Shown piece after piece: positions 21,195 through 33,001 of a stretch of 64,000 nt of DNA. Position 1 is the stretch's first letter. Each line of letters opens with the position of its first letter. Source of the stretch: Carallia brachiata (taxonomy: Eukaryota; Streptophyta; Magnoliopsida; Malpighiales; Rhizophoraceae); assembly GCA_021464245.1 (NCBI GenBank), contig JADCRB010000075.1:2849555-2913554 (forward strand), read 5' to 3'. The position numbers and the translations under genes were made by a program. Below the pieces are notes generated by a model. It saw nothing but the letters and a program-made list of their open reading frames with translations, was not told the origin of the DNA and searched no databases.

Positions 21195-22564
21195 GATGAT
21201 CTTTTTGATGACCTAGACACAACTAAGTTGAATGCTCACCTAAAGGAACTCATGCCTGGCCTTGCAGCAAAAGTTTTTCGTACATATAATGCATCAATTA
21301 CACTGGACGAAAGGCAAGTCCTGAACTAGGGCCATTTGATTGGTTTTAAAGTCAATGGGTGCATGTAGATGTGTTTAAAATTGTATCATGCCATAGGGAA
21401 GCATGTGAAACATGGTTTCTTCCAGTAGGATGATTAGGATGGGCATATAAATATAGGAAGAGAATTACCAACCAGAAAATGCAAATTTATGATGTCAACA
21501 TCTGCGACAAGTTCACCGATGTTTTGTGAACAGGGAACGTACTGTAGGTACCAACGGGACTTAAAATTTTTCATTTTAGGCCTTGCAGTTTTTTTTTTTT
21601 TTTTTTTGTTAAGCTGATGCTGAGACTTTTTAATGATTTTTGCTTTTTTGCGTTTTCTGTTGGGACGTTCTTTTAACAGTAATACGAGGAAACTGTAGAT
21701 GGTGATCTTGCAAAAAAGGTCGTAGTTTATCAACAGGCAAACAAGCAGGAAAGCTAGCTTGCTGCTTAGACAGCTTTATTCACTTATATAGTTGCTTTTG
21801 AGTAATCCTTCTGGCATCTACCGTCGTTTCTTTTGCTGCAGGTTGCAATTATTCGTAATCATCAGCGTACCATTTCAAAATCTCATGATGCACAAACATT
21901 AAAGTTGACTGAGAAGATTGAGGAACTTAAGGTAATAAGCGTTCTTGGAAGTCAGAGAACTCCGAATCCTTTATTAAGCAACAGGGTTTCTGTGCTTGTG
22001 GTGTTAATTGAGTCATGTTTTAAACTGATTTGCATCATTTTACGCACAGGGCACTGTAAAGGATCTGAAAACGAAATGCTTGATACTTTAACTCCTGAAG
22101 CGTGATACTTAATGCTTGCCGTTTCATAAAGAATAATAGTATTATGTATCTATATGATGCCCCGTTGTGAGCTATTAATTGATGCGCAGCATAGAGAAAA
22201 AGGTAGCGTCGACCAATTAAAGGATTGAGAAAATGGAACTAGCAATGAAGACCAAAGAGGATTTGAAAACTGTGGCACTAGGCACTTCCAAAATCAACTA
22301 CCTCGATCCTAGGATCACGGTCGCATGGTGCAAGCGTCATGAAGTTCCCATTGAGAAGGTAAGGGCTTCGGTGATAAATTCTCCGTATCACATTCTATAA
22401 GTGTGATAATTTTCTGTGCTATAATTAGGAAATTTCATTCCTTCCAGCCATGGAGATGATGCAACTGTTAGTGACCAAACATGTTATTTGTACAGATATT
22501 CAACAAGTCTGTCATGGCAAAATTTGCTCGGGCAATGGATTTTGAACCCAATTTCAGATTCTGA
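21195..22564 (+). pseudogene. TOP1: Topoisomerase I (type IB) relic, 3' exons only
   Basis: Exon-like blocks separated by intron-like gaps encode the C-terminal part of plant DNA topoisomerase I. 21195-21312 has [13 protein letters not shown] and [14 protein letters not shown]. About 21680-21753 has AKKVVVYQQANKQ. 21842-21931 has VAIIRNHQRTISKSHDAQ and ends at a GTAATA donor. 22190-22358 has [16 protein letters not shown], where the Y is the DNA-linking tyrosine, and ends at GTAAGG. 22496-22564 has IFNKSVMAKFARAMDF and the stop. Intact TOP1 relaxes supercoils in the nucleus and is about 900 residues, so at least the first two thirds are missing. There is an in-frame stop (TAA) early in the fourth block, and the linker exon is scrambled. 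Preserved introns show it is a decayed genomic copy, not a retrocopy. Confidence 0.9.
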
Positions 22565-24875
22565 TGCGGTAAGAACCCGCTATCCCCATCCGAACCTCTG
22601 AAACTAAAATAATAATAATAATAAAAGAAAGAGAACTTTGTTTTAGTCCCTTCATTACAATTTATTCTTTTTTTCTAATTATATAGCACAAAATTAATTT
22701 AACAGTGGCCAATTTGCCCATTCTTTGCAAACCGTTCAATGATAACAAGGAGTTGCAGCAACATTTCTTACATGGACTTTGAAACATATCGTGCTGACGA
22801 TGTAAATTTCAAAAGACCCCATTCGTGTTCTAACGTGATTAGGGTATTTTTCGTCAAAGACAGTATGTCGGAGTTTTGATCTTCAGTAACATATCAAAAT
22901 GCAAGTTTTTTTCTCCTTCTTCTGTGTCCTTTAAGCGGTACGCAGGAAACTAACTGTAACTGATGAGCATTTGATCATATCCATGGCCTTGAATCTGTTT
23001 CACATTATGGTACACTGATCATAGCTCTAAGTTTGCATGGCTACATATTAAAATTTGAAGTAGAGCAAAGTTAATGCCGACGTACCCACTAAGAACAAAC
23101 GGACCACTGTGAAGTGAGCAAGAATGCACGTTATTATAAAACAGAAAAATGCTCATTATCATAAAGCTTACTGCTTATAGGATGTTTCTTTATGCGGACA
23201 TTCTCCATAATAGTAATAAAATAGCTCAACTCATCTCCGTTTTTCTCATTTGTACCCAAAAGAAAAAAAATTTAACACTACATGATTTTAAAGTAATAGC
23301 AACAAGTAGTTAAATAGTTACATCTAACTGTTTGTCTTTTTATTTATTGTTTTATAAATTAAATCATTTAACAGTTTATATTATCTTATTGTTATTTGAA
23401 ATTACCTAACTAAAGTTACAAGTTTTGTTCAAAAAGAAAAAATGGTAGATTTCCCCTTCTAATTATTGTCATTATTTTTTTTTTTTTTAGCAATATGATG
23501 ATGGAAAAAACAGAACTAATCGGAAGAAAGTAACTCTTTTAACTTTTTAGTTGGTAACAACAATATTATGTCTCCCGGAAATTCTTCTCAAATAGGAACA
23601 CCGGGTAGAGAACTGTGACCACGTTTGGCAAGTGAGTCTATGCAAAATTTCCTTCTCTCAATTAGTTGATGAGTAGTTTTGGTTCAGACACTGCATCGTT
23701 CATTCATCCTTCCCATTTTCTTTTTTTTTTTCCTAACACTCTTCAATAATTAAATCGCCTAAACACTTTTTCTTGGTTTGGAAGGGAATATCTGAGCCCA
23801 AAGGAGAGGGGAAAAAAAAATAAAATAAGGACGAGTTCAAACCTTTGCCGTCCCATGAGGCACACATGCCTCAAGGCGCACACCTCTCACATAAACTACC
23901 TTTTTTTTTTGGTCGTACGTCGTCTCACGTACATCTTTTTTTTTTTTTTAATCTAACAACGCCTAATATTTAAATTAAAGGTTAACTAATCTGAACTAAT
24001 TTAAATATGACTTTAATAGGTTGTAAAAGCCTTTTAATATGTATCTGTCGCGAAAAACTTAAACTCAATACCATTAAAATAATATTACATATGTTTAAAA
24101 TTTAATTTTTTTTTTAAAAAAAGGGAGAGTATGGCTGACGTTGGAAAATGAGACTCTTTTACTTATTCTATTACGTGGCCACATTCATGTGGCCAAATTT
24201 GGCCATATCCTCTTCTTTTTTTTTTTTATAAAACTTAAATTTTATATGTGCTTCTTATTATTGTAAATATATTTAATATTATCAACAAATCTTAATTTTC
24301 AATAAATTTTTTTTTTCAAAATTTCGTTATTTATCTTATTCAAATTTGGCCACATTTTGGTCATGTAGTGTAGTCACTAACATTAATCGTTTTGATTATA
24401 TATAGAATAAAAGTTAGTGTCTCGGTAATTTTTATTTTGAGATTTGTCACAATTGAAACGATAACTGATATTTTTGAAATGAATATTAATATTTTTAAAA
24501 TATTTTTTATTTTTATATTTTAAAAATAACAATTACAGTTTCGTCCAGAACATTTCCCAAAACAAAATACCAAAAAAAAATGTACTGACGCTCTTATATG
24601 TAAACCATAACGAAACCATAACGAAGAAAGAGACAAAAATTACAAAGCCTACGTGACAAAGAACGCTCGTGGTTTCATGGCTGGCTCAGTGGCTCTAGAT
24701 CCTATGCCATCTGAGCTCGGCAAGAACATAAAACCCCCACTTGAGTCTCTTAAAACAGTTTAGAGTATCCCAAGAAGACCCTCTTAGTTGCAGAGCAGCT
24801 TGAATGTCTCAGGGATACAAAGGGTAAAAAACATTTTGCTTTGCATTTTTTTTCCCCTAAGATTCGCTTATAAAC
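22565..24875. other. Intergenic, no gene seen
   Basis: AT-rich DNA with poly-T and poly-A tracts (23474-23490, 23713-23731, 23936-23952). No domain or exon chain is recognised. The last 200 bp leads into the ABC transporter fragment. Confidence 0.55.
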
Positions 24876-25256
24876 ATGGCGGCTATGCTGGTGGGAGGAG
24901 ATGACATGGCCATTAGGCAAATAAGTGGTGACAGAAGCTCGCCGGACGTGCTCCAGAGAAGCTCAACAAGGAGGCGGGACGAGGCGGCGGAGGATGATGA
25001 CGTGGAGGAGCTGAAGTGGGCAGCAATCGAAAGGGTGCCAACTTATGACAGAATGAGGAAAGGGACACTTAAACAGGTGACAAGCAATGGCGAGGTTGTG
25101 CGCTGGGAGGTTGATGTTACTAAGCTAAGTCGTGAACGGAGTATTTTAAATCGAAACCAAAATATAAATTTTCATATAGAACGAATACACCATGAAGGTT
25201 CAGGCCTACTGATGCGAACCACAACGAGAATGGTAAAACCCAACATCAAATTATAA
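24876..25256 (+). pseudogene. PDR-type ABCG transporter, isolated first exon
   Basis: The frame starts with ATG at 24876 and carries the conserved N-terminal block of plant full-size ABCG (pleiotropic drug resistance) transporters: EELKWAAIERVPTYDRMRKG, then EVVRWEVDVTKL. After about residue 84 (position about 25125) the text no longer resembles the family and runs into a stop at 25256. Intact members are about 1,400-1,450 residues with two ATP-binding and two membrane domains; none of that is found downstream. It is therefore an orphan first exon, left by deletion or moved here without the rest. A short secondary product is possible but not supported. Confidence 0.8.
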
Positions 25257-25928
25257 AAAAGCGGAAATAAAGAGAGTTTATATAATTATACGTGTTTACC
25301 GTTGTAATGATTTATAAATTCGTACACGCTATCATTTAAATTAGTTAATTTATTGACTCGCATGCTCTTAATTAACTTTATAAAAAGCGGTGGTTTACGT
25401 AACTTAATGGACAGCAATGAAATAAAGACAGACAAGAGCATGTGCTAATTGCTATACAGATTAGAGTGCACTAAAAAATTCTTCTCCCTATTTCGAAAAA
25501 GTATTGTTCTAACAAATTTCGTAAATGAAAGTATGTATTGATACTGGCCCAAATAAAGAACCTAAGACGACAAAGTGGGCTCGTCCCACCGAGAATTGGG
25601 CCATCTTTATAACAACAAAATTCATTCCGCGGAATCACCAAATACGTAGTAGACCCAAGCACTATGACTGGGCCTGCGCCTGAGCCAGTGCTCGGGCCTC
25701 CCAGTCCACAAATCGTCTGTTACCGATAATATAAGCCATCAATTTAACAGTGGGCCAAATAAAAACAGGCTGAGATTTAAATCGTAAAATTTTCGAGTCC
25801 GACCTTTCTATTTTAATGAATTTTCTCTTCATCTATGTTTGTTAAAGTTGATTTTAAAATAAGATTGACGTGAAGTTATGTAGTTTCATGGTGAGTCTTA
25901 AGAATCTGTAACTTCTTAATAATTTTAT
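25257..25928. other. Intergenic, no gene seen
   Basis: No continuation of the ABC transporter is found. The segment 25550-25770, with 'gggcctgcgcctgagcc', is GC-richer but encodes nothing recognisable. The right end abuts the target duplication of the next MITE (25929-25938). Confidence 0.5.
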
Positions 25929-25938
25929 GACAGCACTA

Positions 25939-26423
25939 CTGTTATCAGAATCGGACCAGATCGGTCGGTCGGATCTGTTGAATTGGGGACCGGTTGGTGG
26001 TCCGGATCGATTTAGGTAAATTTTGAAAGGTAATTCGGACAGGTCAAAACTGGAAAAAATCGGTCAAGATCGGTCAAAATCGGTAAAAACCGGTGAAAAT
26101 CGGACCGATTGGACCGGTCCAATAAAATTAAAAAGTTTATAAATTACAATTTGATCTCAAATATTATTTAAATTATAATTTAAGTATTAATTTTAATTTA
26201 AAAGTTGAATTTAGTGCTAAATTTATTAAAAATTTCAATTTATCTTAAAAATTATAAAAATTAATATTTAATTACTATCTATAAATATTATTTTTATAAT
26301 TATTTTTATACACATATATATTATTAAATATCGGTTCAAATATCGGTTCGACCGGTTCAACCGGTTGAATCTTGACCCGCTAATATTTTCGGTTCCATAA
26401 TTAGTCCGGTTCTGACAACCTTG
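25939..26423. mobile_element. MITE with TIRs and 10-bp target duplication (family A, copy 2)
   Basis: The left end contains GTTATCAGAATCGGAC; the right end, reverse complemented, contains GTTGTCAGAACCGGAC (14 of 16 identical). Both sides carry GACAGCACTA (25929-25938 and 26424-26433). The ends are dense in CGGTC/GACCG text and the middle is AT-rich. The ends match the element at 14188-15112, so the two belong to one non-autonomous family, probably Mutator-like judging by the target duplication length. Confidence 0.78.
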
Positions 26424-26758
26424 GACAGCACTATAGCCTTTCATAGGAAAAAAAAAAAAAAAAAATTTCGAGTCCGAAAAACCAAAAAATTGTTGAGCCC
26501 GAGTTCCAACCAACTGAAAAAAGCCAGATCTCAGCCTGATTTTTCCCAGTTCTTGTTTTCTCTTCTCCTTTTCCCGCAGTTTCTCTGCAACCAAACAGAC
26601 TTTTATTATTTTTTTTTCCTTCTTTTTGGTTTTATTTTCTCTTTTCTTCAATCTCTGTCTAATCTCAGCTGATCAAACTCGATTTCATTCCAAAAACCTC
26701 CCAGAGATTATAAGTTTTCGTTGTTGAAGAAATCGAGATCGAACAAGTAGAATCGGAG

Positions 26759-28442
26759 ATGGGGTTTCTGGTGACGACTCTGATTTTCGTAGTGATTGGG
26801 GTAATCGCGTCGCTTTGTACCAGAATTTGCTGCAATAGAGGCCCCTCCACGAACTTGTACGGCCCTTCTTCCATTTTTCCTATTTCTTTCTCTCCTCTTG
26901 TCAATTGGTCTCAATTTTTCGAACTCCAAGTTATAATTTTTTGCCTCCATTTTCTTGATAAACAGCATTGTGCCATTCTTGGGATCCGTGCTCTGTAAAT
27001 GATTGATTTGCAATGTATGCGTTATGGGGTCGTGATTTTTTATTAGTGCATGGATTGGCTGTTCTTTGCAATCAGAAATTTGATGTAATTCTTCCATCTT
27101 TAACAATTAGCTATTTTTTGCAAGTGAGTGTCCGGTTTCTAGGGTTACTTTTTGACGAGAAAAATGGGATTTTTTTAGCTGTTGTTTTATGTTTGTCTTG
27201 CAGGTATATATGAATTTGCGTTTAACCCTTTTGGTTACTGGAAAGACGCTGCGGTTTTCCTGGCTTTAATATTGGTGTTTATGGGTTTTGCTGATATCAG
27301 TTATTTCATTCTATCTGTTGATTCTTTGCGATTTTGAACACTTGAATCGAACATTTTAAATCGAATGGAAAATCTTTATTTTTTTTGTTTTTGTTGGATG
27401 AACCATTTTAAAAGTTTATTTAATTGTCTAGGTAGTCAGCTTATGCTTCTCTGTTATATACTCCTAGCAACTATTTTATGTACTTGGGCAATTTGCGTTG
27501 TCAATGAGTGTAAAGGGAACAATATTCGGTATTGTAGTTAGCAAATGACATCGCGTGCTTTAGATGGTGCTTCATATCTTGCGAGTTGTAGAATTCAACC
27601 AGATGCTCGTGCATCGTTTGGCTCCATATCTTGTGCAGTTTAAGTGATTGTAGGGATCAGATATGTGTATATCTGTTTTATTGTTGTAAGAGAAGTTTTT
27701 GTGTCTGCTCGAAGTCACCCTTTCGTAGTAAACTTAAGTAGTGCGTTTTGCAATAAACTGAATAGGAATACTGTATGGCTACCTCGTGTTTTCTTTTGTT
27801 GGTGTCATGTGGATAGACATAATCTGTGTGTTTCGTGCAGGCTCCACTTGACATTGGTGATAACAGCAACAGTCTGCTGTTGGATGATGTAAGTTCTCAT
27901 TCGATTGCATTCAGTTCTTTAATGTTATGCATGTAAAAGAAATGCCATCAGTAAATGTCCTTAGCTTAGATATACGATCAAACTCTATCTGGTGATTTCC
28001 ATGACCTCCTCCATGTCAAATATAATTTACTACCTAGTTATATTTCTTGTCTTGCCCAGTTTTAGCAATGGAACCAACTAATCCTAAAGGGTTGTGAAGC
28101 TCAACTCCTCTTTCTCCTAAACAGTTGGGGTTCATCTTTTCTTTCCTTTACTGTTCTGCTCTCCGTACGGGTTGAGTTACATATTATCTGCACATTTGAT
28201 CTAATTGGGAGATGCTTATTAATTCATCCATCGTTGTTACCTTGAGCAAGCAACATGTAGGAGTGCAAAAATTTTCTTTTGGGCTAAATTGGAAGACGAA
28301 ACTGCTCCTGCATGATTTTCCTTTTTCTCGTTTGTTCATCTCACACTTGACTGTCTTTGCCTTCTGTTTTGTTAGGTGGGCTATTGTATATCTTGCACAG
28401 ATGAACCCACTCATAGTCCCAATCCTCAGTGAAGGGGAGTGA
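26759..28442 (+). CDS. VHA-e: V-type proton ATPase subunit e
   Basis: Three exons, 26759-26856, 27841-27888 and 28376-28442, join in frame to a 70-residue protein, the normal length of plant subunit e. Donors GTACGG and GTAAGT and acceptors GCAG and TTAG are visible. The protein starts [19 protein letters not shown], has two membrane spans and the family's [11 protein letters not shown] loop, and ends [10 protein letters not shown]. Subunit e is a small hydrophobic part of the membrane V0 sector and is needed for assembly of the proton pump on endomembranes and vacuole. The neighbour FtsZ1 lies 1.3 kb downstream on the same strand, an arrangement I recall also from Arabidopsis (VHA-e1 and FTSZ1). 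Intron 1 is long (984 bp). No defect is seen. Confidence 0.95.
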
Positions 28443-29720
28443 AGTTTGCTCTTGTTAAAGCGCAAATGGTGCTTATTGGTAAACCAGTAACGCGGGTTAT
28501 GCATTATTCAGCTGAGAAGATTTGATTTTAGGGATCATCTATCATCTTGTATTATCCCAGCATGGGTCTGTAATTTTTATCAGTGTGAACTTTACATACT
28601 GTCTTTCTTGGGCGTTTGGCTTTGCATGCATTTGTTGACCCTCCCATACAATCTAAAACATAAGCCTGCATCAGACAGCAGAAAAAATGCAAATGTATGT
28701 TGCAAAATAGTAAATGATTTTGCTTTGGCCTTTTTATATTCTTCTTCTTAGAATTATCTTTGCCTGTTACATGAGATTCTCCTTTTAGGAAGTATAAAAA
28801 GGCTGCCCCTTCTCTATAATATGGCCATGGAATGAGCTCTGTTGCATGAGCTGCGACAAAACTCCGCCCATTCCCTTGTATGCAGGTAATCGTAGGCTTC
28901 ATGGTGGAGTGTAGAAAGTTATAAACCAACCATATTGGCGTAAGCTTCAGTTTTTTTTTTTAAATACTAAAATAAAATTATAGTTACAATTGAATCATTA
29001 AATTCTATTCAAGTTTACAACTAAATTATAAATTCATTCAAACTTGTAATTAAATCATTAAATTAAAATTTAATATATGATTAAGATTTTCCAAAGGTTA
29101 TTTTCATCAATTACAAGCAGAAATAATTTTAAATGTATCATACCTATAGTTGTTATTTTTTATTTTTTCAAATTATTAAGCCAAACCATTGAATTCTTTC
29201 TTTTTTTTTGAATAAAAAAAATGTCGCAGGTACGTATGTTGGTCTAATTGAGATTAAATGTTGAGAACATTATAGTGAATTTCAAATTCGTTAATATTGT
29301 AGTCAGTTATAAGAAAAGTTACTTAGACCCATTAATATTTTAGTAGTATATTCAATCAATACTTCGATAATGTATTTAAGTGAAAGTTATTTCAATTTCG
29401 ATTCAGAAACGTAAAAAAAAGAGAAGGTTACCGAATACTTACTAAACTTTCGATTTTGAATTCTTTTTAAGTAATTTGGGATACGATACTCAATTTCAAA
29501 TTCCATTTTACGTGCTTAACAATTTTATGTACCACTACATAAAAAAACGGATCGATACTAAATCATTCGATTGTCAGAGCACGGGGTGTCCACCCAAATC
29601 CTTTTTACTCCCCGGCAGCTCGGCAGCTTCGACTTCCACAAAATTGAATTCAAAAAGCAATATTTCTAAAACCCTAAACTCTCTCTCTCTCTCCTGCTGC
29701 GTAAAAAAAAAACCGAAAAA
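28443..29720. other. 3' flank of VHA-e and promoter of FtsZ1
   Basis: 28443-28640 is probably the VHA-e 3' untranslated region. About 28990-29080 holds imperfect direct repeats of 'attgaatcattaaattct / taattaaatcattaaatta' type. A CT microsatellite (29677-29693) sits in the likely FtsZ1 leader. No other gene is seen. Confidence 0.6.
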
Positions 29721-32704
29721 ATGTTGAAAGAAGTGGCGGCATTTCAACTTCAACTGACGAACCCCAAGGCGTCGCCGCCGTGTTCGTCGTCGTCTCCGTC
29801 ATTGTCCACCACAACGTCACTTCACCAAAGGCTATGTAGCTATTCTCAGATAAGCAGGTGCCGGAGTGCGTGGAAACGGCACCGCTTGAGTTCCGGCAGC
29901 GTGAGCTGCTCCTTCGCTCCTCCTGTAGACTCTGCCAAGATAAAAGTGGTCGGTGTCGGCGGCGGCGGCAACAATGCCGTTAATCGCATGATTGGCAGCG
30001 GCTTGCGGGTCTTCAATTTCCCTCCCAACTTTAATTTCTTTCCCTTTTTTTTTCTTTTTTTTTATTTTTTTGCTTTTCCCAGAAAAACAAAAGAGATTTA
30101 AAGGGAATAATTAAGAGATTTTAATTTTCTTTTTTTTTTTGTGCGTATTTTATCTTTTTGAATAACGCCCACATTTTATGTCCCAAACTTGAAGCTTGTA
30201 AAAATGGTGTCCACTGTTACTCATGTTGGGTTGTATTGGGGCTTTTTTCTTTTTTTTTTGAATGCCTTAACATGAGCTTGACTTAAAGATTTTTTTTTTT
30301 TAGTTTTTTTCTGCTGTTTACTATGGGGAAATATGTGTATTTGTTTGGAGAACATTTGGTGTTAAAATTGTTGATAGTTTCTTTCAAGAATGCTTTCTTC
30401 GTGTTATGTTGAGTTTTTAGCTTTTTGTTGTTTTTGGTTAGAAAGCTGTTTTTGGTTCATTGTTTATTATACGGCATTTCTGTTGTATTCCTGCTTGTGT
30501 TCTGTTTTGTTGAATGCTGTGTCTCTTGGGGCATGTTTGCTTTGTTCATGCCGTGGTTGCGGGTTTCGTTCATTTTTTTTCCTTGCAATGATGCTGGGTG
30601 CAGTTGTGTGGAAATTTATCTCATTAATAAGATAGTTACAACTGCATGAAAATTTATAATTTGATTTCTTTTTCTTTGAGTTTCCGAATTTTATTTTTTT
30701 TGGTTGTTGTCTAGTTTGAATGGAAGTATTTGATAATGCTAATATATGGTTGGTTGGAAAACAGGGTGTCGATTTCTATGCCATAAACACAGATTCTCAG
30801 GCACTGTTGCAGTCCGCTGCAGAGAACCCACTTCAGATTGGGGAGCTTTTGACTCGTGGACTAGGTCTACCTTTCTCTCTATGGTGTACTTTAATGCTAT
30901 TTTGCAATATATAAAATGTTTCGTGTTGTACTTTTTTTGTTTTTTGATCAGATCACTTTTTAGAGATGCAGGCACTGGTGGGAATCCACTTCTGGGAGAG
31001 CAAGCTGCAGAGGAATCAAAAGAAGCCATAGCAAATGCTCTAAAGGGCTCAGATCTTGTGTTTATCACAGCTGGTATGGGTGGAGGCACAGGATCTGGTG
31101 CTGCTCCAGTTGTTGCTCAGATATCAAAGGAAGCAGGATATTTGACTGTTGGTGTGGTTACCTACCCCTTCAGCTTCGAGGGGCGTAAAAGATCGCTGCA
31201 GGCAGGTGCCATTTTTCTGTTTATCATGTGTAAGTCGTTTACTAGTTGATGGTCTCAGAAAGAAGCTTTCTTTCATCTGCGAAGACCAAAAGATTTGCAT
31301 CTTGCACATTCGCTGATGCAGTAATGTCACTCTCTGGTATCGAGCAGATCAAATCTTGCACTCAGCTGAACTGAGTGCTACTTTTATTTGCGGCATAGAT
31401 AAGATGCTAGTTTGTAATTTTCTGCCCTGTCAAGTGTGGAGCACAAACCTTTAAACTATGAATTTGTCCCAACATGTCTTGTATTTCAATTTTCAGGCAT
31501 TAGAGGCTATTGAAAAACTACAAAAGAATGTTGATACGCTAATAGTGATACCCAATGACCGGCTGCTAGATATTGCTGATGAGCAGACGCCCCTTCAAGA
31601 TGCTTTCCTACTTGCTGATGATGTTCTCCGCCAAGGAGTGCAAGGAATTTCAGATATAATTACGGTTGGTGGTTTTATGCAACACTGCTAAACTATATTG
31701 CTATGTTTCACTTTTCATGAATGTGCATTGGTATTCATTTAAATTAGTCTGTTTTCCCTTGGGTTCTGGCTGAAAAATTGCTGGAGCAGCCCCTTCATCA
31801 TGACTAGATTAAAGCAAATTGCCTCTCATATTATATGCAGACTTGTGTGTGTGTCTGTGAGGGGTTGCTTAAGGTTTTGACACTTTTATATTGCAATGAG
31901 CTGAGGTTAGTTGTTTAAAATTTGGTGTGAAGTTAACAAGTACCTTTCATGTAGTTTCTAGCAGCTAATTTGACCGGAGATGCAAATTTAGCTTCTAAGA
32001 ATTTCACAATTTAGCCCCCTGATGATGTGGTATTCCTCTATTCTGCAGATACCTGGACTGGTGAATGTGGATTTTGCAGATGTAAAGGCAGTGATGAAAG
32101 ATTCTGGCACTGCAATGCTTGGGGTTGGTGTTTCGTCCAGCAAAAATCGTGCTGAAGAAGCAGCAGAACAAGCAACTCTGGCACCCCTAATCGGATCATC
32201 TATACAGTCAGCTACTGGAGTAGTATATAATATTACTGGAGGAAAGGACATAACATTACAAGAAGTAAATAGAGTGTCCCAGGTACTTTGTTACTCTGCA
32301 ATTTCTGGACTCTCTGGTTGAAAAGAACCTTTCCAACTATGCCATGACAAAATGTTCTGCATTGTCGAATCCCATTAGTTTGGGGTTGTGCTTCCCCTAT
32401 TTCCCGATGCTAAAGTTTATGGATATATTTTCAGGTTGTGACAAGTTTGGCTGATCCATCTGCAAACATAATATTTGGGGCTGTTGTCGATGATCGTTAC
32501 AATGGGGAGATTCATGTGACTATCATTGCCACTGGCTTTTCTCAGTCGTTTCAGAATACACTTCTGACGGACCCCAAGGCTGCAAAACTGCTAGACAAAA
32601 TGGCAGGGAGTCAACAAAGCAAGAGCATTCTCACCCCACAAAAGTCCTCAACATCACCTTCACCTGTTCCTTCTAGGCCCTCTCAACGAAAGCTCTTCTT
32701 CTGA
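29721..32704 (+). CDS. FtsZ1: Plastid division protein FtsZ1
   Basis: Six exons (29721-30008, 30765-30864, 30972-31201, 31497-31664, 32049-32282, 32435-32704) close in frame to 429 residues, close to the 433 of Arabidopsis FTSZ1. Residues 1 to about 60 are Ser/Arg-rich and fit a chloroplast transit peptide. The mature part has the nucleotide-binding [16 protein letters not shown], the tubulin/FtsZ signature [15 protein letters not shown] and the T7-loop NVDFADVK. The end, RKLFF, is of FtsZ1 type and lacks the C-terminal core motif of FtsZ2. FtsZ1 co-assembles with FtsZ2 into the stromal Z ring that constricts plastids. Intron 3 appears to start with GC (CAG|GCAGGT) and end at 31496. An alternative GT-AG pair four and seven bases further on would keep the frame but drop one conserved Leu. 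Its 3' end faces TAF6, with 297 bp between stop codons. Confidence 0.96.
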
Positions 32705-33001
32705 TCCTTCCCTCCACCGCCCCCTATCGCTAGTGTGATTTTTGCTGTGTACTGATCATTTATCTCAATGGCATTAGTTAGTTCCTGTGTTGGCTTGGTA
32801 TAAGAAATTCTATCAATGTGGAAAAAAATGAATTATGAAATTCAAACAAAATTACACGCAATTTCATAGTGAAGATGTATGCAGCTTTGGTTAATGAACT
32901 ATTTACCTACAACGCAATTTCATAAGGAAAGGAAAAAGTGAAATTTAACAGGAAATTTATAGAAATAAATCGAGGATAGCTTTTGGAGGATCTCCAATTA
33001 G

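Noticed and set aside
29846..30028. Antisense frame over FtsZ1 exon 1
   Set aside because: Mirror of the Gly-rich nucleotide-binding motif; no independent support.
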